DNA of 64,000 nucleotides from Alphaproteobacteria bacterium (lineage in GTDB: Bacteria; Pseudomonadota; Alphaproteobacteria; Micropepsales; Micropepsaceae), in NCBI GenBank assembly GCA_947467345.1, contig CANIHD010000008.1:1-64000 (forward strand), written 5' to 3'. A model generated the notes under the pieces. That model made no database searches and was not told where the DNA came from. It saw only the letters and a program-made list of their open reading frames with translations. This document shows, in pieces, positions 46,719 through 56,610 of this stretch; the stretch's first letter is position 1; each line of letters starts with the position of its first letter. The translations under genes were made by a program, and so were the position numbers.

Positions 46719-48626
46719 ATGCCGCTGAAAATCGAAACCTTCAGCAATGCCGTGGGCGGGAACGCGTTTTACAAAGCGGTGACGCATCCGCTGGCAGCAG
46801 CACCGGCGCAGCAACTTTTGAAGCATCTGAAGGCAGCAAAATCGGTCGCTGTTTATGATCCGAACAATCTCGCCTCGGCGTTCGATGCGGTTTATCCACT
46901 GGATGGCGTAAAAATCGCAGAGCTTTTCGTTCAAGATGCCGGCCATGTCGGCCGCGTCTTTCACGGCGTGAGCGCGCGTGCCGTGACCGATATTGGCGAC
47001 ATGTCATCCGGCACCATTCTGATCGCCGCGTTCGACGCCACCGCTACGGTGGAACGCCTCCGCCGCGTGGTGCCGAAAGATGTCGTCATCATCAGCTTCG
47101 ATTGGCTCAGGATTCCAGCCGACATGGCGCCTGCGTCGCGGCCCTATTTGTCGAATCTCAATTTCGCCACCAACTTCGCATTCTTCCGCGATGCCGACGG
47201 GCTGCACACGCGCTTGGTCACGGCCAATTATTGGACGGCCTATGGCAGTAAAGAAGGTTTCATCTGGCTGGCTCTGTTCGACGAGGGCGGAAAAATCCTC
47301 GCGCAGTGGCAGCAAAACCTCCCGGCGGCGAATGCGCCGATCGTGCTCGACAGTAAAGAGATACGCGAAAGTTTCGGGCTCTCGCCGTTCACCGGACAAT
47401 TGTTTCTGCACGTCGTCGGCGCGGCCGGACACGACATGGTCAAATACGCGCTCGATACATACGGCGATTCCAACGATGTCGTGAGCTGTACCCACGACGC
47501 CAATTCCTGGCCGGCAGAACGCTATGCGGGCCTGCCGGCGCCCGGTGACGGTGACGAGGTCATTCTGTGGGTACAGAACTCACACCCAACGTCGATTCAG
47601 GCGGGCGAGATTGGTCTCAATCTCATGGGCAATGGTGAGATTGCTTGGTTCGACAGCGAGATCGCGCCGTTTGCCACGAGGGCGTTGCACGTTTCTTCCC
47701 TGCTTCCCAAGGCGCGCTGGCCGCAGCAAATCGAGATTCGGGCCGGTAAGCATTTCGTTCGCCCGCGTTATGAGGTCGTCCAGAAAAACGGACGCCGTAA
47801 TATCGCGCACCCTAATGTCGAGCGCGAGGATCTGAAACCTGATCCTGAATTGCCGAAGCTGAAATCGCTGCTGGGCAAGGGATTTATTCTCCCTGCGCCG
47901 ATCCTGCCGCTGGATCGCTATGCGAGCCACGTATTGCCGACGCCGATGACGACAACGCTAGAACATTTGCCAGTTAAACTGGTGCTCTATGATGCGGAGG
48001 GTGCGGTGGTCGCGGAGCGCAGCTTTGGCAATCTCGCACGCAACGAGTCCATCGCGTTCCAGATCGACGAATTGCTCGGCAATCAGAAGCTCGTTGCGGG
48101 CTACGGCCATGTTGAATTGCTCTACGATTTCGAGGCGGGCCAAGATGCCGATGGTTGGATGCATGCGCTGTTTCGCTACACAGATCGCAAAGCGGGACAT
48201 CAGGCCGAGACAAGCTTCGGCGCACATGTGTTCAACACGCTGGCTACGTATAAAAACGAGCCGCAATCCTACAAAGGGCCGCCGCCGGGGCTGACCACGC
48301 GTCTTTTCTTGCGGGTGGGTGCAGGGCGCGCACGCACCATGTGTCACTTGATCTATCCGGCTTCGTTGCCGTGGTGGGAATTGTCAGACACCGCTCTGAT
48401 ATTGGTTTCGAACGGCGGACTGGAAATTGCTCGGCGCAAGCTACGCATTCCCTGTGGCGGGTCGCGTCTTTTTTATGTCGACGAGATGTTCACCGATACC
48501 GAACGCGAAACCGCCGGCACGAATGCCTATGTCGTGGTGCGCGATACGACCTGCCGCCTTTTCGGCTATCACGGATTGGTGCAAGGCGAATCGGCATTCA
48601 GCCTGGACCATATGTTTGGCTTCTGA
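46719..48626 (+). CDS. Large protein of unknown function (635 aa)
   Basis: Intact ORF 3 nt after the 2OG-oxygenase stop; no family recognised. Confidence 0.75.
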   Translation: MPLKIETFSNAVGGNAFYKAVTHPLAAAPAQQLLKHLKAAKSVAVYDPNNLASAFDAVYPLDGVKIAELFVQDAGHVGRVFHGVSARAVTDIGDMSSGTILIAAFDATATVERLRRVVPKDVVIISFDWLRIPADMAPASRPYLSNLNFATNFAFFRDADGLHTRLVTANYWTAYGSKEGFIWLALFDEGGKILAQWQQNLPAANAPIVLDSKEIRESFGLSPFTGQLFLHVVGAAGHDMVKYALDTYGDSNDVVSCTHDANSWPAERYAGLPAPGDGDEVILWVQNSHPTSIQAGEIGLNLMGNGEIAWFDSEIAPFATRALHVSSLLPKARWPQQIEIRAGKHFVRPRYEVVQKNGRRNIAHPNVEREDLKPDPELPKLKSLLGKGFILPAPILPLDRYASHVLPTPMTTTLEHLPVKLVLYDAEGAVVAERSFGNLARNESIAFQIDELLGNQKLVAGYGHVELLYDFEAGQDADGWMHALFRYTDRKAGHQAETSFGAHVFNTLATYKNEPQSYKGPPPGLTTRLFLRVGAGRARTMCHLIYPASLPWWELSDTALILVSNGGLEIARRKLRIPCGGSRLFYVDEMFTDTERETAGTNAYVVVRDTTCRLFGYHGLVQGESAFSLDHMFGF

Positions 48627-49593
48627 ACACACCAGTTGGGTTGTAACGGACGGCAAGGCCGGCATGGAAAGCCAGTGCCTCGGGCTCGCCGAGGCATTGG
48701 GCCTAAAGCCCGTTATCAAGCGTGTCGCATTGCGTAGCCCGTGGCGTGAATTAACACCGCGTTTGCGGCTGTTTCAGAGTCATGCCTTCGCTGCCGAGAG
48801 CGATCCACTTTCGGCGCTATGGCCAGATATTTTGATCGCGACGGGGCGCCAAAGCATTGCCGCGTCATTGATCGTGCGCGCTGAAAGCCGCAAAGCGGGC
48901 ACACCCACGATCACGATACAATTGCAAAATCCGGGTATCGCGCCGCGCCTTTTCGACCTTATCGTCACGCCGCGTCATGATCGGTTAAGCGGCGAAAATG
49001 TCGTCGCTACCAAAGGCGCGCTGCATCGCATCAGCCGGACCACGCTTGCGCGCGGCGCGGAGAATCTTGGCCGCCACCTTCCGAAATTGCCGCGTCCCTA
49101 TGTTTCGGTTCTGATCGGCGGGTCGAACGATGTCTACACGCTGACGCCGAATTGGATGGAAGGTTTCGCCGCCGAACTCGTGGAAGCGGCAGCAGCCCAA
49201 AAAGGAAGTCTTCTTATCACGCCGTCGCGCCGCACCGATGCGGCTTCGTTGGAAGTGCTCAAAGCGGCTGTCGCAGGCTCGCCGCATTATCTCTGGGATG
49301 GCGCCGGCGAGAATCCCTATTTCGGCCTGCTTGGCCTCGCTGATTTCATCGTCGTCACATCCGATTCCGTGAACATGGTGTCGGAAGCCTGCGCGACCGG
49401 GAAACCTGTCTATGTCGCCAAGCTGAAAGGCGGCTCCGCAAAATTCCGGCGCTTTCACCTCGCGATGCGCGAGGATGGCCTGACGCGCGAATTCGACGGC
49501 GAGCTTGTGCCGTATTATTATCCCGCACTTGATGACATGAGCCCGGTGGTGGCGCGCGTGCAGGCGCTTCTGGATGCGCGGCGCCGCGACTGA
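48616..49593 (+). CDS. ELM1 / DUF1022 family protein (mitochondrial-fission ELM1-like)
   Basis: WVVTDGKAGMESQCLGLAEALGL...SVLIGGSNDVYTL...FIVVTSDSVNMVSEACATGKPVYVAKL. TTG start at 48616 overlaps the upstream stop. Confidence 0.82.
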   Translation: MASEHTSWVVTDGKAGMESQCLGLAEALGLKPVIKRVALRSPWRELTPRLRLFQSHAFAAESDPLSALWPDILIATGRQSIAASLIVRAESRKAGTPTITIQLQNPGIAPRLFDLIVTPRHDRLSGENVVATKGALHRISRTTLARGAENLGRHLPKLPRPYVSVLIGGSNDVYTLTPNWMEGFAAELVEAAAAQKGSLLITPSRRTDAASLEVLKAAVAGSPHYLWDGAGENPYFGLLGLADFIVVTSDSVNMVSEACATGKPVYVAKLKGGSAKFRRFHLAMREDGLTREFDGELVPYYYPALDDMSPVVARVQALLDARRRD

Positions 49594-49597
49594 TCCG

Positions 49598-50356
49598 ATG
49601 GGCATTGCCGAAATAATACTGCTCTTCGGCGTTGGCGCGCTCACCGGCGCCATGAACGCGATTGTCGGCGGCGGCACGCTGATCTGCTTTCCGATTCTCC
49701 TTGCGCTCGGTCTGCCCCCCGTCGCGGCCAATGCCACCAACACAATCGGTCTATGGCCCGCCAGCGTCATGGCGGCGCATATCTACCGTCCTGAGCTTCG
49801 CAAAGTGCGGGCGCATCTTCTGTCGCGCTCGCTCGTGGCACTTGCCGGCGGCACGGTCGGCGCCGTGCTGCTGATCCTATTGGGCGACGATGTCTTCTCT
49901 CAGCTTGTTCCTTGGCTGATCCTGACGGCGACGCTGCTTTACGGTTTCAGCGGCAGGATCGTGCGCCTTATGGCTCGAACGGGTGGCCACCTCGGCGCCG
50001 GCACCTTCCTCGTTCTGGAGTTTTTGTTCGCCATCTATGGCGGCTATTTCGGCGCCGGGATTGGCATCCTCCTGATGGCCACCATGGCGCTGGCCGGCGA
50101 GCGTGACCCGCAGCTGTCGAACGCCCAGAAAAACCTCATGGCCGGCCTCATCAATGGGGCCGCTGTGGTGGTTTTCATTGTCCAAGGTGCCGTGGTTTGG
50201 CCGGTCGCCCTGGCCTTGATCGCCGGAGCGCTCACAGGCGGCAATCTCGGCGCCCGGACGGCCCGCCACATCCCGGCCGTGTGGCTGCGAATTTGCGTTC
50301 TGGCGGCCGGAACCGTCCTGACGCTCTTCTACTTCTATAGAGTATATCTGTACTAA
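49598..50356 (+). CDS. TauE/SafE (TSUP) family membrane protein
   Basis: GALTGAMNAIVGGGTLICFPILLALGLPPVAANATNTIGLWPASV; about 8 TM segments. Confidence 0.88.
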   Translation: MGIAEIILLFGVGALTGAMNAIVGGGTLICFPILLALGLPPVAANATNTIGLWPASVMAAHIYRPELRKVRAHLLSRSLVALAGGTVGAVLLILLGDDVFSQLVPWLILTATLLYGFSGRIVRLMARTGGHLGAGTFLVLEFLFAIYGGYFGAGIGILLMATMALAGERDPQLSNAQKNLMAGLINGAAVVVFIVQGAVVWPVALALIAGALTGGNLGARTARHIPAVWLRICVLAAGTVLTLFYFYRVYLY

Positions 50357-50533
50357 AGGCTGGTCACCGAGCGGGCAGTGCAACATTTTGGTCACGCCTG
50401 CCAAGGATCGGAAGAAAAATGACGGTCGAAGGGCGATTTTGCCAAACGTTCATTTTCCAATGGGGACGGACTTGGTAAAATGTGTGGTATTGAGGAGCGG
50501 GTTCATTTTGGGCCTGCAAACGCGGGGAAACCT

Positions 50534-51718
50534 ATGCGCAGCCGAGTATTAGCGGCAGCCTTGGCAACCGCGGCATTTGCCGCGTGTGGACTCACGCCTG
50601 CACTTGCGCAGTTGAAATCCGTCTCGGTTCCCGAAACTTACCGTGTAAATTCCAAGGCTTACGTTCAAAATCTGGGCTTGGCGGCTGCTACGCAGTCCTA
50701 TGCGCTGTTCCCGAGTCAGACCGAGTTTGGGCTGAACATTTCCGGTTTTGCTTCTAGCGGGCCGAATTTCGCCGTTCAGGGAACGCAGGTCCGTCTGCCG
50801 GTCTTCGGCTCGGCTGGTCTTTCGCAGCCCGAGGTTCTGACGTTGCGCGATATCAGCGTGTCCGCGGCCATTATGCCGGGCGTGCGCTTCGAAGCATCGC
50901 GCTGGTCCTATGCATTCGGCACCGGCATGTGGGATCCGCGTGCCGCCGGGGCCGAGCAGAATCTCGTCCGGGCAGAAACGCCGCTGCGCACACCTTACGC
51001 GCCGATGGGCGCCGAAGGATTTTACGTCGGCGCGGGCGTCGCTCTGACCGAGAATTTGCGCCTCCATGTCGGCCGCGCTTTGTCGTCGCCGACACCTGCT
51101 TTGACCGCCACTGACCCGCTGGCCCGCGATTTCGCGGCCCGTCTTGGCGCTTCCGCCCACACCATCGAAACAACCGCCGCCGGCATCGATTGGAATTTTG
51201 CCGATTGGAGCGGCGTCGGCGTCACCGCTTCGCAGACGCGCGAAACCGGCACCGTCCTGGGCACTTCAGTTCCCGCATCGCTTGGCGCCACCACGTCCGC
51301 GGAAACGGCCGCACTCGGTATTTCGGCGCGTGTCGGTTTCGGCTCGGGCTGGGTTACCACCGTGGCCTATAATGAGGGCGTGACGCAGCTTGATCTTCAT
51401 CAAAACGGCGTGCTCGGCAATCTCGATCCCGTGCGGACACAGACTTACGGTCTCGCCGTCGCCAAGCACGGCCTGTTCGGGGACGATGCTTTGGGCATCG
51501 CCGTGTCGCGTCCGCTGAATGTCTATAATGGTGGCAATCTGACCGCTCCTTTGGGCGCCAACGCGGCGCCAGAATCCGATATCCAAGTGGGCTACGTCAC
51601 CACTTTCCTGGATGGCGCTTTGGCATTGCAGGCCAATGCCGCCTACCAGATGAATACCAACGGCAACCAAGGCAGCGATTCGGTCTCCGTGCTGTCGCGG
51701 GCCAAAATCCGCTTCTAG
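50534..51718 (+). CDS. Putative outer-membrane beta-barrel protein
   Basis: Signal peptide; alternating amphipathic strands; C-terminal Phe (SVLSRAKIRF). Confidence 0.6.
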   Translation: MRSRVLAAALATAAFAACGLTPALAQLKSVSVPETYRVNSKAYVQNLGLAAATQSYALFPSQTEFGLNISGFASSGPNFAVQGTQVRLPVFGSAGLSQPEVLTLRDISVSAAIMPGVRFEASRWSYAFGTGMWDPRAAGAEQNLVRAETPLRTPYAPMGAEGFYVGAGVALTENLRLHVGRALSSPTPALTATDPLARDFAARLGASAHTIETTAAGIDWNFADWSGVGVTASQTRETGTVLGTSVPASLGATTSAETAALGISARVGFGSGWVTTVAYNEGVTQLDLHQNGVLGNLDPVRTQTYGLAVAKHGLFGDDALGIAVSRPLNVYNGGNLTAPLGANAAPESDIQVGYVTTFLDGALALQANAAYQMNTNGNQGSDSVSVLSRAKIRF

Positions 51719-51816
51719 ATTCAGTTAAACCCGTCTGACGGCGCGTTTCTCGCGCGTTGCTCGCGTTCGCGCGCTCCGCTAAAACCGCGCACCTTCCGAT
51801 TTCAGGAGCATCCAGG

Positions 51817-53475
51817 ATGGCCGGCCCGCAATTTGTTTACGTGATGAAGGGTCTATCCAAGACCTATCCCGGCGGCCGTCAGGTGCTGAAGGATATCTGG
51901 CTGTCGTTCTATCCCGGCGCCAAGATCGGCATTGTCGGCCTCAACGGCGCCGGCAAATCGACCTTGCTGCGCATCATGGCGGGGACCGACAAGGATTTTA
52001 CCGGTGAAGCGTGGGCCGCGGACGGCATGCGCGTTGGTTTCCTGCAGCAGGAACCCGAGCTCGATCCGGCGCTCAACGTTCTCGGCAATGTCATGGAAGC
52101 GGTGGCCGAAAAGAAGGCGCTGCTCGACCGCTATAACGAGATCGCATCCAACTATACCGACGAGACCGCCGACGAAATGGCGCAGCTCCAGGACAAGATC
52201 GACGCCCAGAATTTGTGGGATCTCGACAGCCAGGTGGAGATGGCGATGGACGCGCTGCGCTGTCCCGCTCCGGAAGCGAGCGTCGAGCATCTCTCAGGCG
52301 GCGAGAAACGCCGCGTCGCTCTGTGCAAGCTTCTGCTCGAAGCGCCCGACATTCTGCTCTTGGACGAACCGACCAACCATCTCGATGCGGAATCAGTGGC
52401 GTGGCTGGAAAAACATTTGACCGATTATGCCGGCACCGTCGTGCTGGTGACGCATGACCGCTATTTCCTCGACGACGTTACGGGGTGGATTCTGGAGCTC
52501 GATCGCGGCAAGGGCATTCCGCATCAGGGCAATTATTCCACCTGGCTGGACAACCAGGAAAAACGCCTGGCCGGCGAAGGCGAGCAGGAAGAGGCACACG
52601 CCCGCGCGCTCGCCCGCGAAAGCGCCTGGATCAAATCATCTCCGCGCGCCCGCCAAGCCAAATCCAAGGCACGTATCGCGGCCTATGAGGAATTGCTGGC
52701 CAAATCGCAGGAGCAGCGCCAGGCGACACAGCAAATCGTCGTTCCTGCGGGACCGCGTCTGGGCTCCCTCGTCGTGGAAGCGGAAGGGCTGAACAAAGCC
52801 TATGGTGACCGCCTGCTGATCGAGAATCTGAATTTCAAATTGCCGCCCGGCGGCATTGTCGGCGTGATCGGTCCCAACGGCGCTGGCAAAACAACATTGT
52901 TCCGTATGCTGACGGGTCAGGAAGTGCCCGATACCGGCGCGCTGCGCATCGGCGATACGGTGGTCATGGGCTATGTCGATCAGTCGCGCGACTCGCTCAA
53001 TCCCAATAAGAATGTGTGGGAAGAAATTTCCGGCGGGCTCGATGTGTTGGAATTGGGCAAACGCACCATGCCCAGCCGGGCGTATGTCGGCGCCTTCAAT
53101 TTCAAAGGTGGCGATCAGCAGAAAAAAGTGGGGCAGCTATCGGGGGGTGAGCGCAACCGCGTGCATCTCGCGAAAATGCTGAAATCAGGCGCCAATCTTC
53201 TGCTCCTCGACGAACCGACCAACGACCTCGATGTCGAAACCTTGCGCGCGCTGGAAAACGCGCTCGAAGATTTCGCCGGCTGCGCCATGATCATCAGCCA
53301 TGATCGCTGGTTCTTGGACCGCATCGCGACGCATATGCTGGCGTTCGAAGGCGATTCCCATGTCGAATGGTTCGAAGGGAATTTCCAGGATTACGAGGCC
53401 GATCGGAAGCGCCGCTTGGGTGTCGCCGCCGATACGCCGCAACGGATCAAATATAAGCGCTTCACGCGCGTGTAA
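51817..53475 (+). CDS. ettA: Energy-dependent translational throttle protein EttA (ABC-F)
   Basis: Two ABC domains: GLNGAGKSTLLRIMAG / LSGGEKRRVALCKLLLEAPDILLLDEPTNHLD and GPNGAGKTTLFRMLTG / LSGGERNRVHLAKML. Confidence 0.95.
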   Translation: MAGPQFVYVMKGLSKTYPGGRQVLKDIWLSFYPGAKIGIVGLNGAGKSTLLRIMAGTDKDFTGEAWAADGMRVGFLQQEPELDPALNVLGNVMEAVAEKKALLDRYNEIASNYTDETADEMAQLQDKIDAQNLWDLDSQVEMAMDALRCPAPEASVEHLSGGEKRRVALCKLLLEAPDILLLDEPTNHLDAESVAWLEKHLTDYAGTVVLVTHDRYFLDDVTGWILELDRGKGIPHQGNYSTWLDNQEKRLAGEGEQEEAHARALARESAWIKSSPRARQAKSKARIAAYEELLAKSQEQRQATQQIVVPAGPRLGSLVVEAEGLNKAYGDRLLIENLNFKLPPGGIVGVIGPNGAGKTTLFRMLTGQEVPDTGALRIGDTVVMGYVDQSRDSLNPNKNVWEEISGGLDVLELGKRTMPSRAYVGAFNFKGGDQQKKVGQLSGGERNRVHLAKMLKSGANLLLLDEPTNDLDVETLRALENALEDFAGCAMIISHDRWFLDRIATHMLAFEGDSHVEWFEGNFQDYEADRKRRLGVAADTPQRIKYKRFTRV

Positions 53476-53974
53476 GCGCTTTATCCATCACGTGAAGCTT
53501 GGTCACGCGTCCGTCGGCTTCGCGGCGGTCCCGCGTCCCGGCGTTAGAGAATCCGGCGCGGACGTAGAAGCGTTGCGCGTCAGTGTTCTTGTGCGTGACC
53601 GCCAGACGCAGCTTGGCGCCGCCTTCTTCGGCCGCATGACGGCACACGGCGTCGATCATGCGAGCGCCAAGGCCTTCGTTGCGTAGCTGCGGCGTAACGA
53701 ACAAGAGACCGAGAACCCAGGTATCCGGGGTGGGATAATCGCGTATTAGGTCAATGACGGCGACAACCGCGCCATCATCGAAGACTCCCCACACGAATTT
53801 GTCGTGAAGCGCTTTTCCCAGCGGCAGGTCGGTGAAGATGGCATGCGCTTTGTCCGGCGCGAGAACACCCGATTGCACCAATGCGGAATGATTCGGATCG
53901 CTCGCGAATAAGTCCGCGATGATGGCGTGATCAGAAGGCGCAAGACTTCGGACGTCGAAGCCCGAGAGTTTCAC
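53462..53974 (-). CDS. GNAT family N-acetyltransferase
   Basis: VLGLLFVTPQLRNEGLGARMIDAVCRHAAEEGGAKLRLAVTHKNTDAQRFYVRAGFSNAG. Confidence 0.85.
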   Translation of the reverse strand: MKLSGFDVRSLAPSDHAIIADLFASDPNHSALVQSGVLAPDKAHAIFTDLPLGKALHDKFVWGVFDDGAVVAVIDLIRDYPTPDTWVLGLLFVTPQLRNEGLGARMIDAVCRHAAEEGGAKLRLAVTHKNTDAQRFYVRAGFSNAGTRDRREADGRVTKLHVMDKALTRA

Positions 53975-53981
53975 TTGCCGA

Positions 53982-54662
53982 TCAGTTTGCGCCGCCGCGC
54001 AAGGTAATCACTTGCTGGCGAAGGTTTGTCGCGAGGGCAGGCACGCTGCCGCGATTCTGCTGCAGGAAGCCGATGAAATCCGAGCGCTGATTGATGGCGA
54101 GCCAAACGCCCTCGACCTGCATGTCGGTGATGATGGACTTTCCGCCCGCACCGGCGCGGATGCGAAACGCGGCGCGAATGGGATTGGCGCTCGGCGCTGT
54201 CGGGTTCACCACAATCGCGTTCACGACGGAATCATCGGCGGCGCGATTATTAGAGCCGGTGACCTTTAGCGTCTGGCCCTTATATTTGCCGAGCCGTGTT
54301 TCATAGACAGCGGTTGCGTAATCGGTGAACGCCTTCACAAAATCTTCCATGTCTGCCGGCGAGGTGGAGTTGGCATATTGGCCGAGCGTGAAAATGGCGA
54401 TGCGACGGATATCGGTTGTTCCCAGCATAAACTCGCGGAATTGCTCGGCGCGCTGCGGCCGTGACAGAGCATCGTTGTTCAGAATGACATAGCCGCGGTC
54501 GATGGTTTCTTGCGCGTATTTCTCCGTAGCCGGCGACGCAAAGGTCGCGCCTGTGCCGGCCGCAAGGCCAAGAAATACCGCCGCCGCAAGCAGACCGGAT
54601 TTCATGGTCTGCTGAGCTAGAGATTTCGCACCGTTACGCATCGTTTCTATCCTTGTTGCCAA
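53982..54662 (-). CDS. mlaC: MlaC/Ttg2D-family phospholipid-binding protein
   Basis: MEDFVKAFTDYATAVYETRLGKYKGQTLKVTGS...IITDMQVEGVWLAINQRSDFIGFLQQNRGSVPALATNLRQQ. Confidence 0.85.
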   Translation of the reverse strand: MATRIETMRNGAKSLAQQTMKSGLLAAAVFLGLAAGTGATFASPATEKYAQETIDRGYVILNNDALSRPQRAEQFREFMLGTTDIRRIAIFTLGQYANSTSPADMEDFVKAFTDYATAVYETRLGKYKGQTLKVTGSNNRAADDSVVNAIVVNPTAPSANPIRAAFRIRAGAGGKSIITDMQVEGVWLAINQRSDFIGFLQQNRGSVPALATNLRQQVITLRGGAN

Positions 54663-54701
54663 TGTCTTGGCTTCCTAAAGCAAGCTACTCGGAAAAAACC
54701 C

Positions 54702-55430
54702 TTAGAAATTAGGCAGGTCATCAATTTCCTGCGCGCCGTTCCTGATTTCGTTGTTGCGTGCCTGGCGGTAGAGCCCACGCAACGACGTGTAGAAATCCGC
54801 CGAGCTCGCTTCGATGTCGTCTAGAGTCTGGATATTGCTGGAACGCAATTCAAGATAGACCAACCCGGTCCGCACATAGGGCACATAGCTTTCATCGCCC
54901 CATTGCACGTAGGTAAACGGATCGAAGAAGAAATCGACGACGCTTCCCGTCAGATCGCGCGGTGTTGAAGGTCCCAGCAACGGCACAAAAAGATAGGGGC
55001 CTTCGCCGATTCCCCAGACAGCCAAAGTCTGGCCGAAATCCTCGAAATGCCGCGGATAGCCGTAATCTTCTGCCACCTCGAACAAGCCGCCAAAGCCGAT
55101 CGTAGAGTTGACGACAAAGCGAACGAGCGTGGTGCCGGCTCGGGTCGCTTCGCCTTGCAAGATGTCGTTCGCGAAGGTCCGAATCGAACCCAGATTGTTC
55201 AGCACGTTGCGCACGCCGCCGCGGATCTGCCGCGGAACGACGCCGCGATAGGCGACCGCCACCGGCCGCGCGGCCGCCTTATCCAGCGCTACGCTGACGT
55301 GGAAGCTCGCGCGGTTCACGCCCTCCAAAGGGTCGTTCTCGGCGGCGGCTTCCGGTGACTGCGCGGTAGCGCAGCCCGAAAGCGCGAGGCCAAGAAGGAC
55401 GGCACCGAGCAAACCAAAGTTACGCAACAT
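54702..55430 (-). CDS. mlaA: MlaA/VacJ family lipoprotein
   Basis: Lipobox LALSGCATA; DPLEGVNRASFHVSVALDKAAARPVAVAYRGVVPRQIRGGVRNVLNNLGS. Confidence 0.92.
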   Translation of the reverse strand: MLRNFGLLGAVLLGLALSGCATAQSPEAAAENDPLEGVNRASFHVSVALDKAAARPVAVAYRGVVPRQIRGGVRNVLNNLGSIRTFANDILQGEATRAGTTLVRFVVNSTIGFGGLFEVAEDYGYPRHFEDFGQTLAVWGIGEGPYLFVPLLGPSTPRDLTGSVVDFFFDPFTYVQWGDESYVPYVRTGLVYLELRSSNIQTLDDIEASSADFYTSLRGLYRQARNNEIRNGAQEIDDLPNF

Positions 55431-55577
55431 TCATACACCTGAGAACAAATAGGGAAGAACTGTTCCTGAACGCGAACCCAGCCCTAAACGACACCGATTC
55501 TCCCAAAATATAGCTAATACCGCCTTCGTGCCCGAATCGTGGCCGGGGAGATTACCGAGCCGCCGTAACCATTGCAT

Positions 55578-55603
55578 AATGATATAAAGATATGTTTATG
55601 TCA
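55578..55603. promoter_or_regulatory. AT-rich candidate operator (aatgatataaagatatgtttatgtca) upstream of the ArsR-methyltransferase-metF-metH operon
   Basis: Sharp AT-rich island with imperfect ATATAAAGATAT/TTTAT repeats about 35 bp before the ORF start. Confidence 0.45.
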
Positions 55604-55635
55604 TTCGCGATGAAGGCGGCATAGTCGATATCACC

Positions 55636-56610
55636 ATGGAGCACCTCATTGAAATGTTGCGGGCGGCGGGCGATTCAACCCGCTTGCGGCTGCTTTTATT
55701 GCTGGTCGAGGCCGAATTGACGGTCAGCGAGCTGACCCAGATCGTCGGCCAGAGCCAGCCCCGCGTGAGCCGGCACCTCAAACTCCTATGCGAAGCCGGG
55801 CTTATCGAGCGCTTCAAGGAAGGCACCTGGGTCTTTTACCGCGCCGCCGACCGGGGCGGGGCCGCGTCGCTGTCACGCACCCTCGCGACTCTGGCGGACG
55901 CCCCCAACCATGACGTCCTGCTAGGTGACAGCCGGCAGCTTGCCGATGCGCGCGCCGCACGGTCTCAGGAAGCCGCCGCCTATTTCAAAATCAACGCCCC
56001 GAATTGGGAGCGTGCCCGCTCGCTCCATGTGCCGGAGGCGGATGTTGAGAGCGCCATTGTGCGGCTGCTCGGCACGGGGAAGCTGGACGCGGTGGTGGAT
56101 GCCGGCACCGGCACCGGCCGCATTCTCGAGTTATTGGCGCCTCATATCGGGCGCGGCGTCGGGGTCGATGTCAGTCCCGAAATGTTGGCCATCGCGCGTG
56201 ATCGTCTTGCCAAGATCGGCGCCACCCATTGCCAGGTGAGGCTTGGCGATGTGTTTCGCCTGCCGCTGACCAATGGCGCGTTCGACGCGGTGATCTTCCA
56301 TCAGGTTCTGCACTATCTCGACGATCCGCCGGCGGCCTTGCGCGAGGCATTGCGTGTGCTCAAATCGGGCGGGCGCATTCTCATCGCGGATTTCGCGCCG
56401 CATGATTTGGAATTCCTGCGCACCGAACATGCGCATCGCCGTCTCGGATTTGCCGATCGCGAAGTTCAGGGCTGGTTTCAATCGGTGGGTTTGAAACCGC
56501 TCTCCGTAGAAGCTTTGGCGCCTTCGGGCGACAGCCAGAAATTGACCGTGATGGTGTGGCTTGCCGAAGCGCTGGATGTAGCCCAGCGCGGCAAGGTGGA
56601 GGCGGCGTGA
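55636..56610 (+). CDS. ArsR-family regulator fused to SAM-dependent methyltransferase (SahR-like)
   Basis: HTH LLLLVEAELTVSELTQIVGQSQPRVSRHLKLLCEAGLI plus methyltransferase DAGTGTGRILELLAPHIGRGVGVDVSPEML. Confidence 0.88.
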   Translation: MEHLIEMLRAAGDSTRLRLLLLLVEAELTVSELTQIVGQSQPRVSRHLKLLCEAGLIERFKEGTWVFYRAADRGGAASLSRTLATLADAPNHDVLLGDSRQLADARAARSQEAAAYFKINAPNWERARSLHVPEADVESAIVRLLGTGKLDAVVDAGTGTGRILELLAPHIGRGVGVDVSPEMLAIARDRLAKIGATHCQVRLGDVFRLPLTNGAFDAVIFHQVLHYLDDPPAALREALRVLKSGGRILIADFAPHDLEFLRTEHAHRRLGFADREVQGWFQSVGLKPLSVEALAPSGDSQKLTVMVWLAEALDVAQRGKVEAA

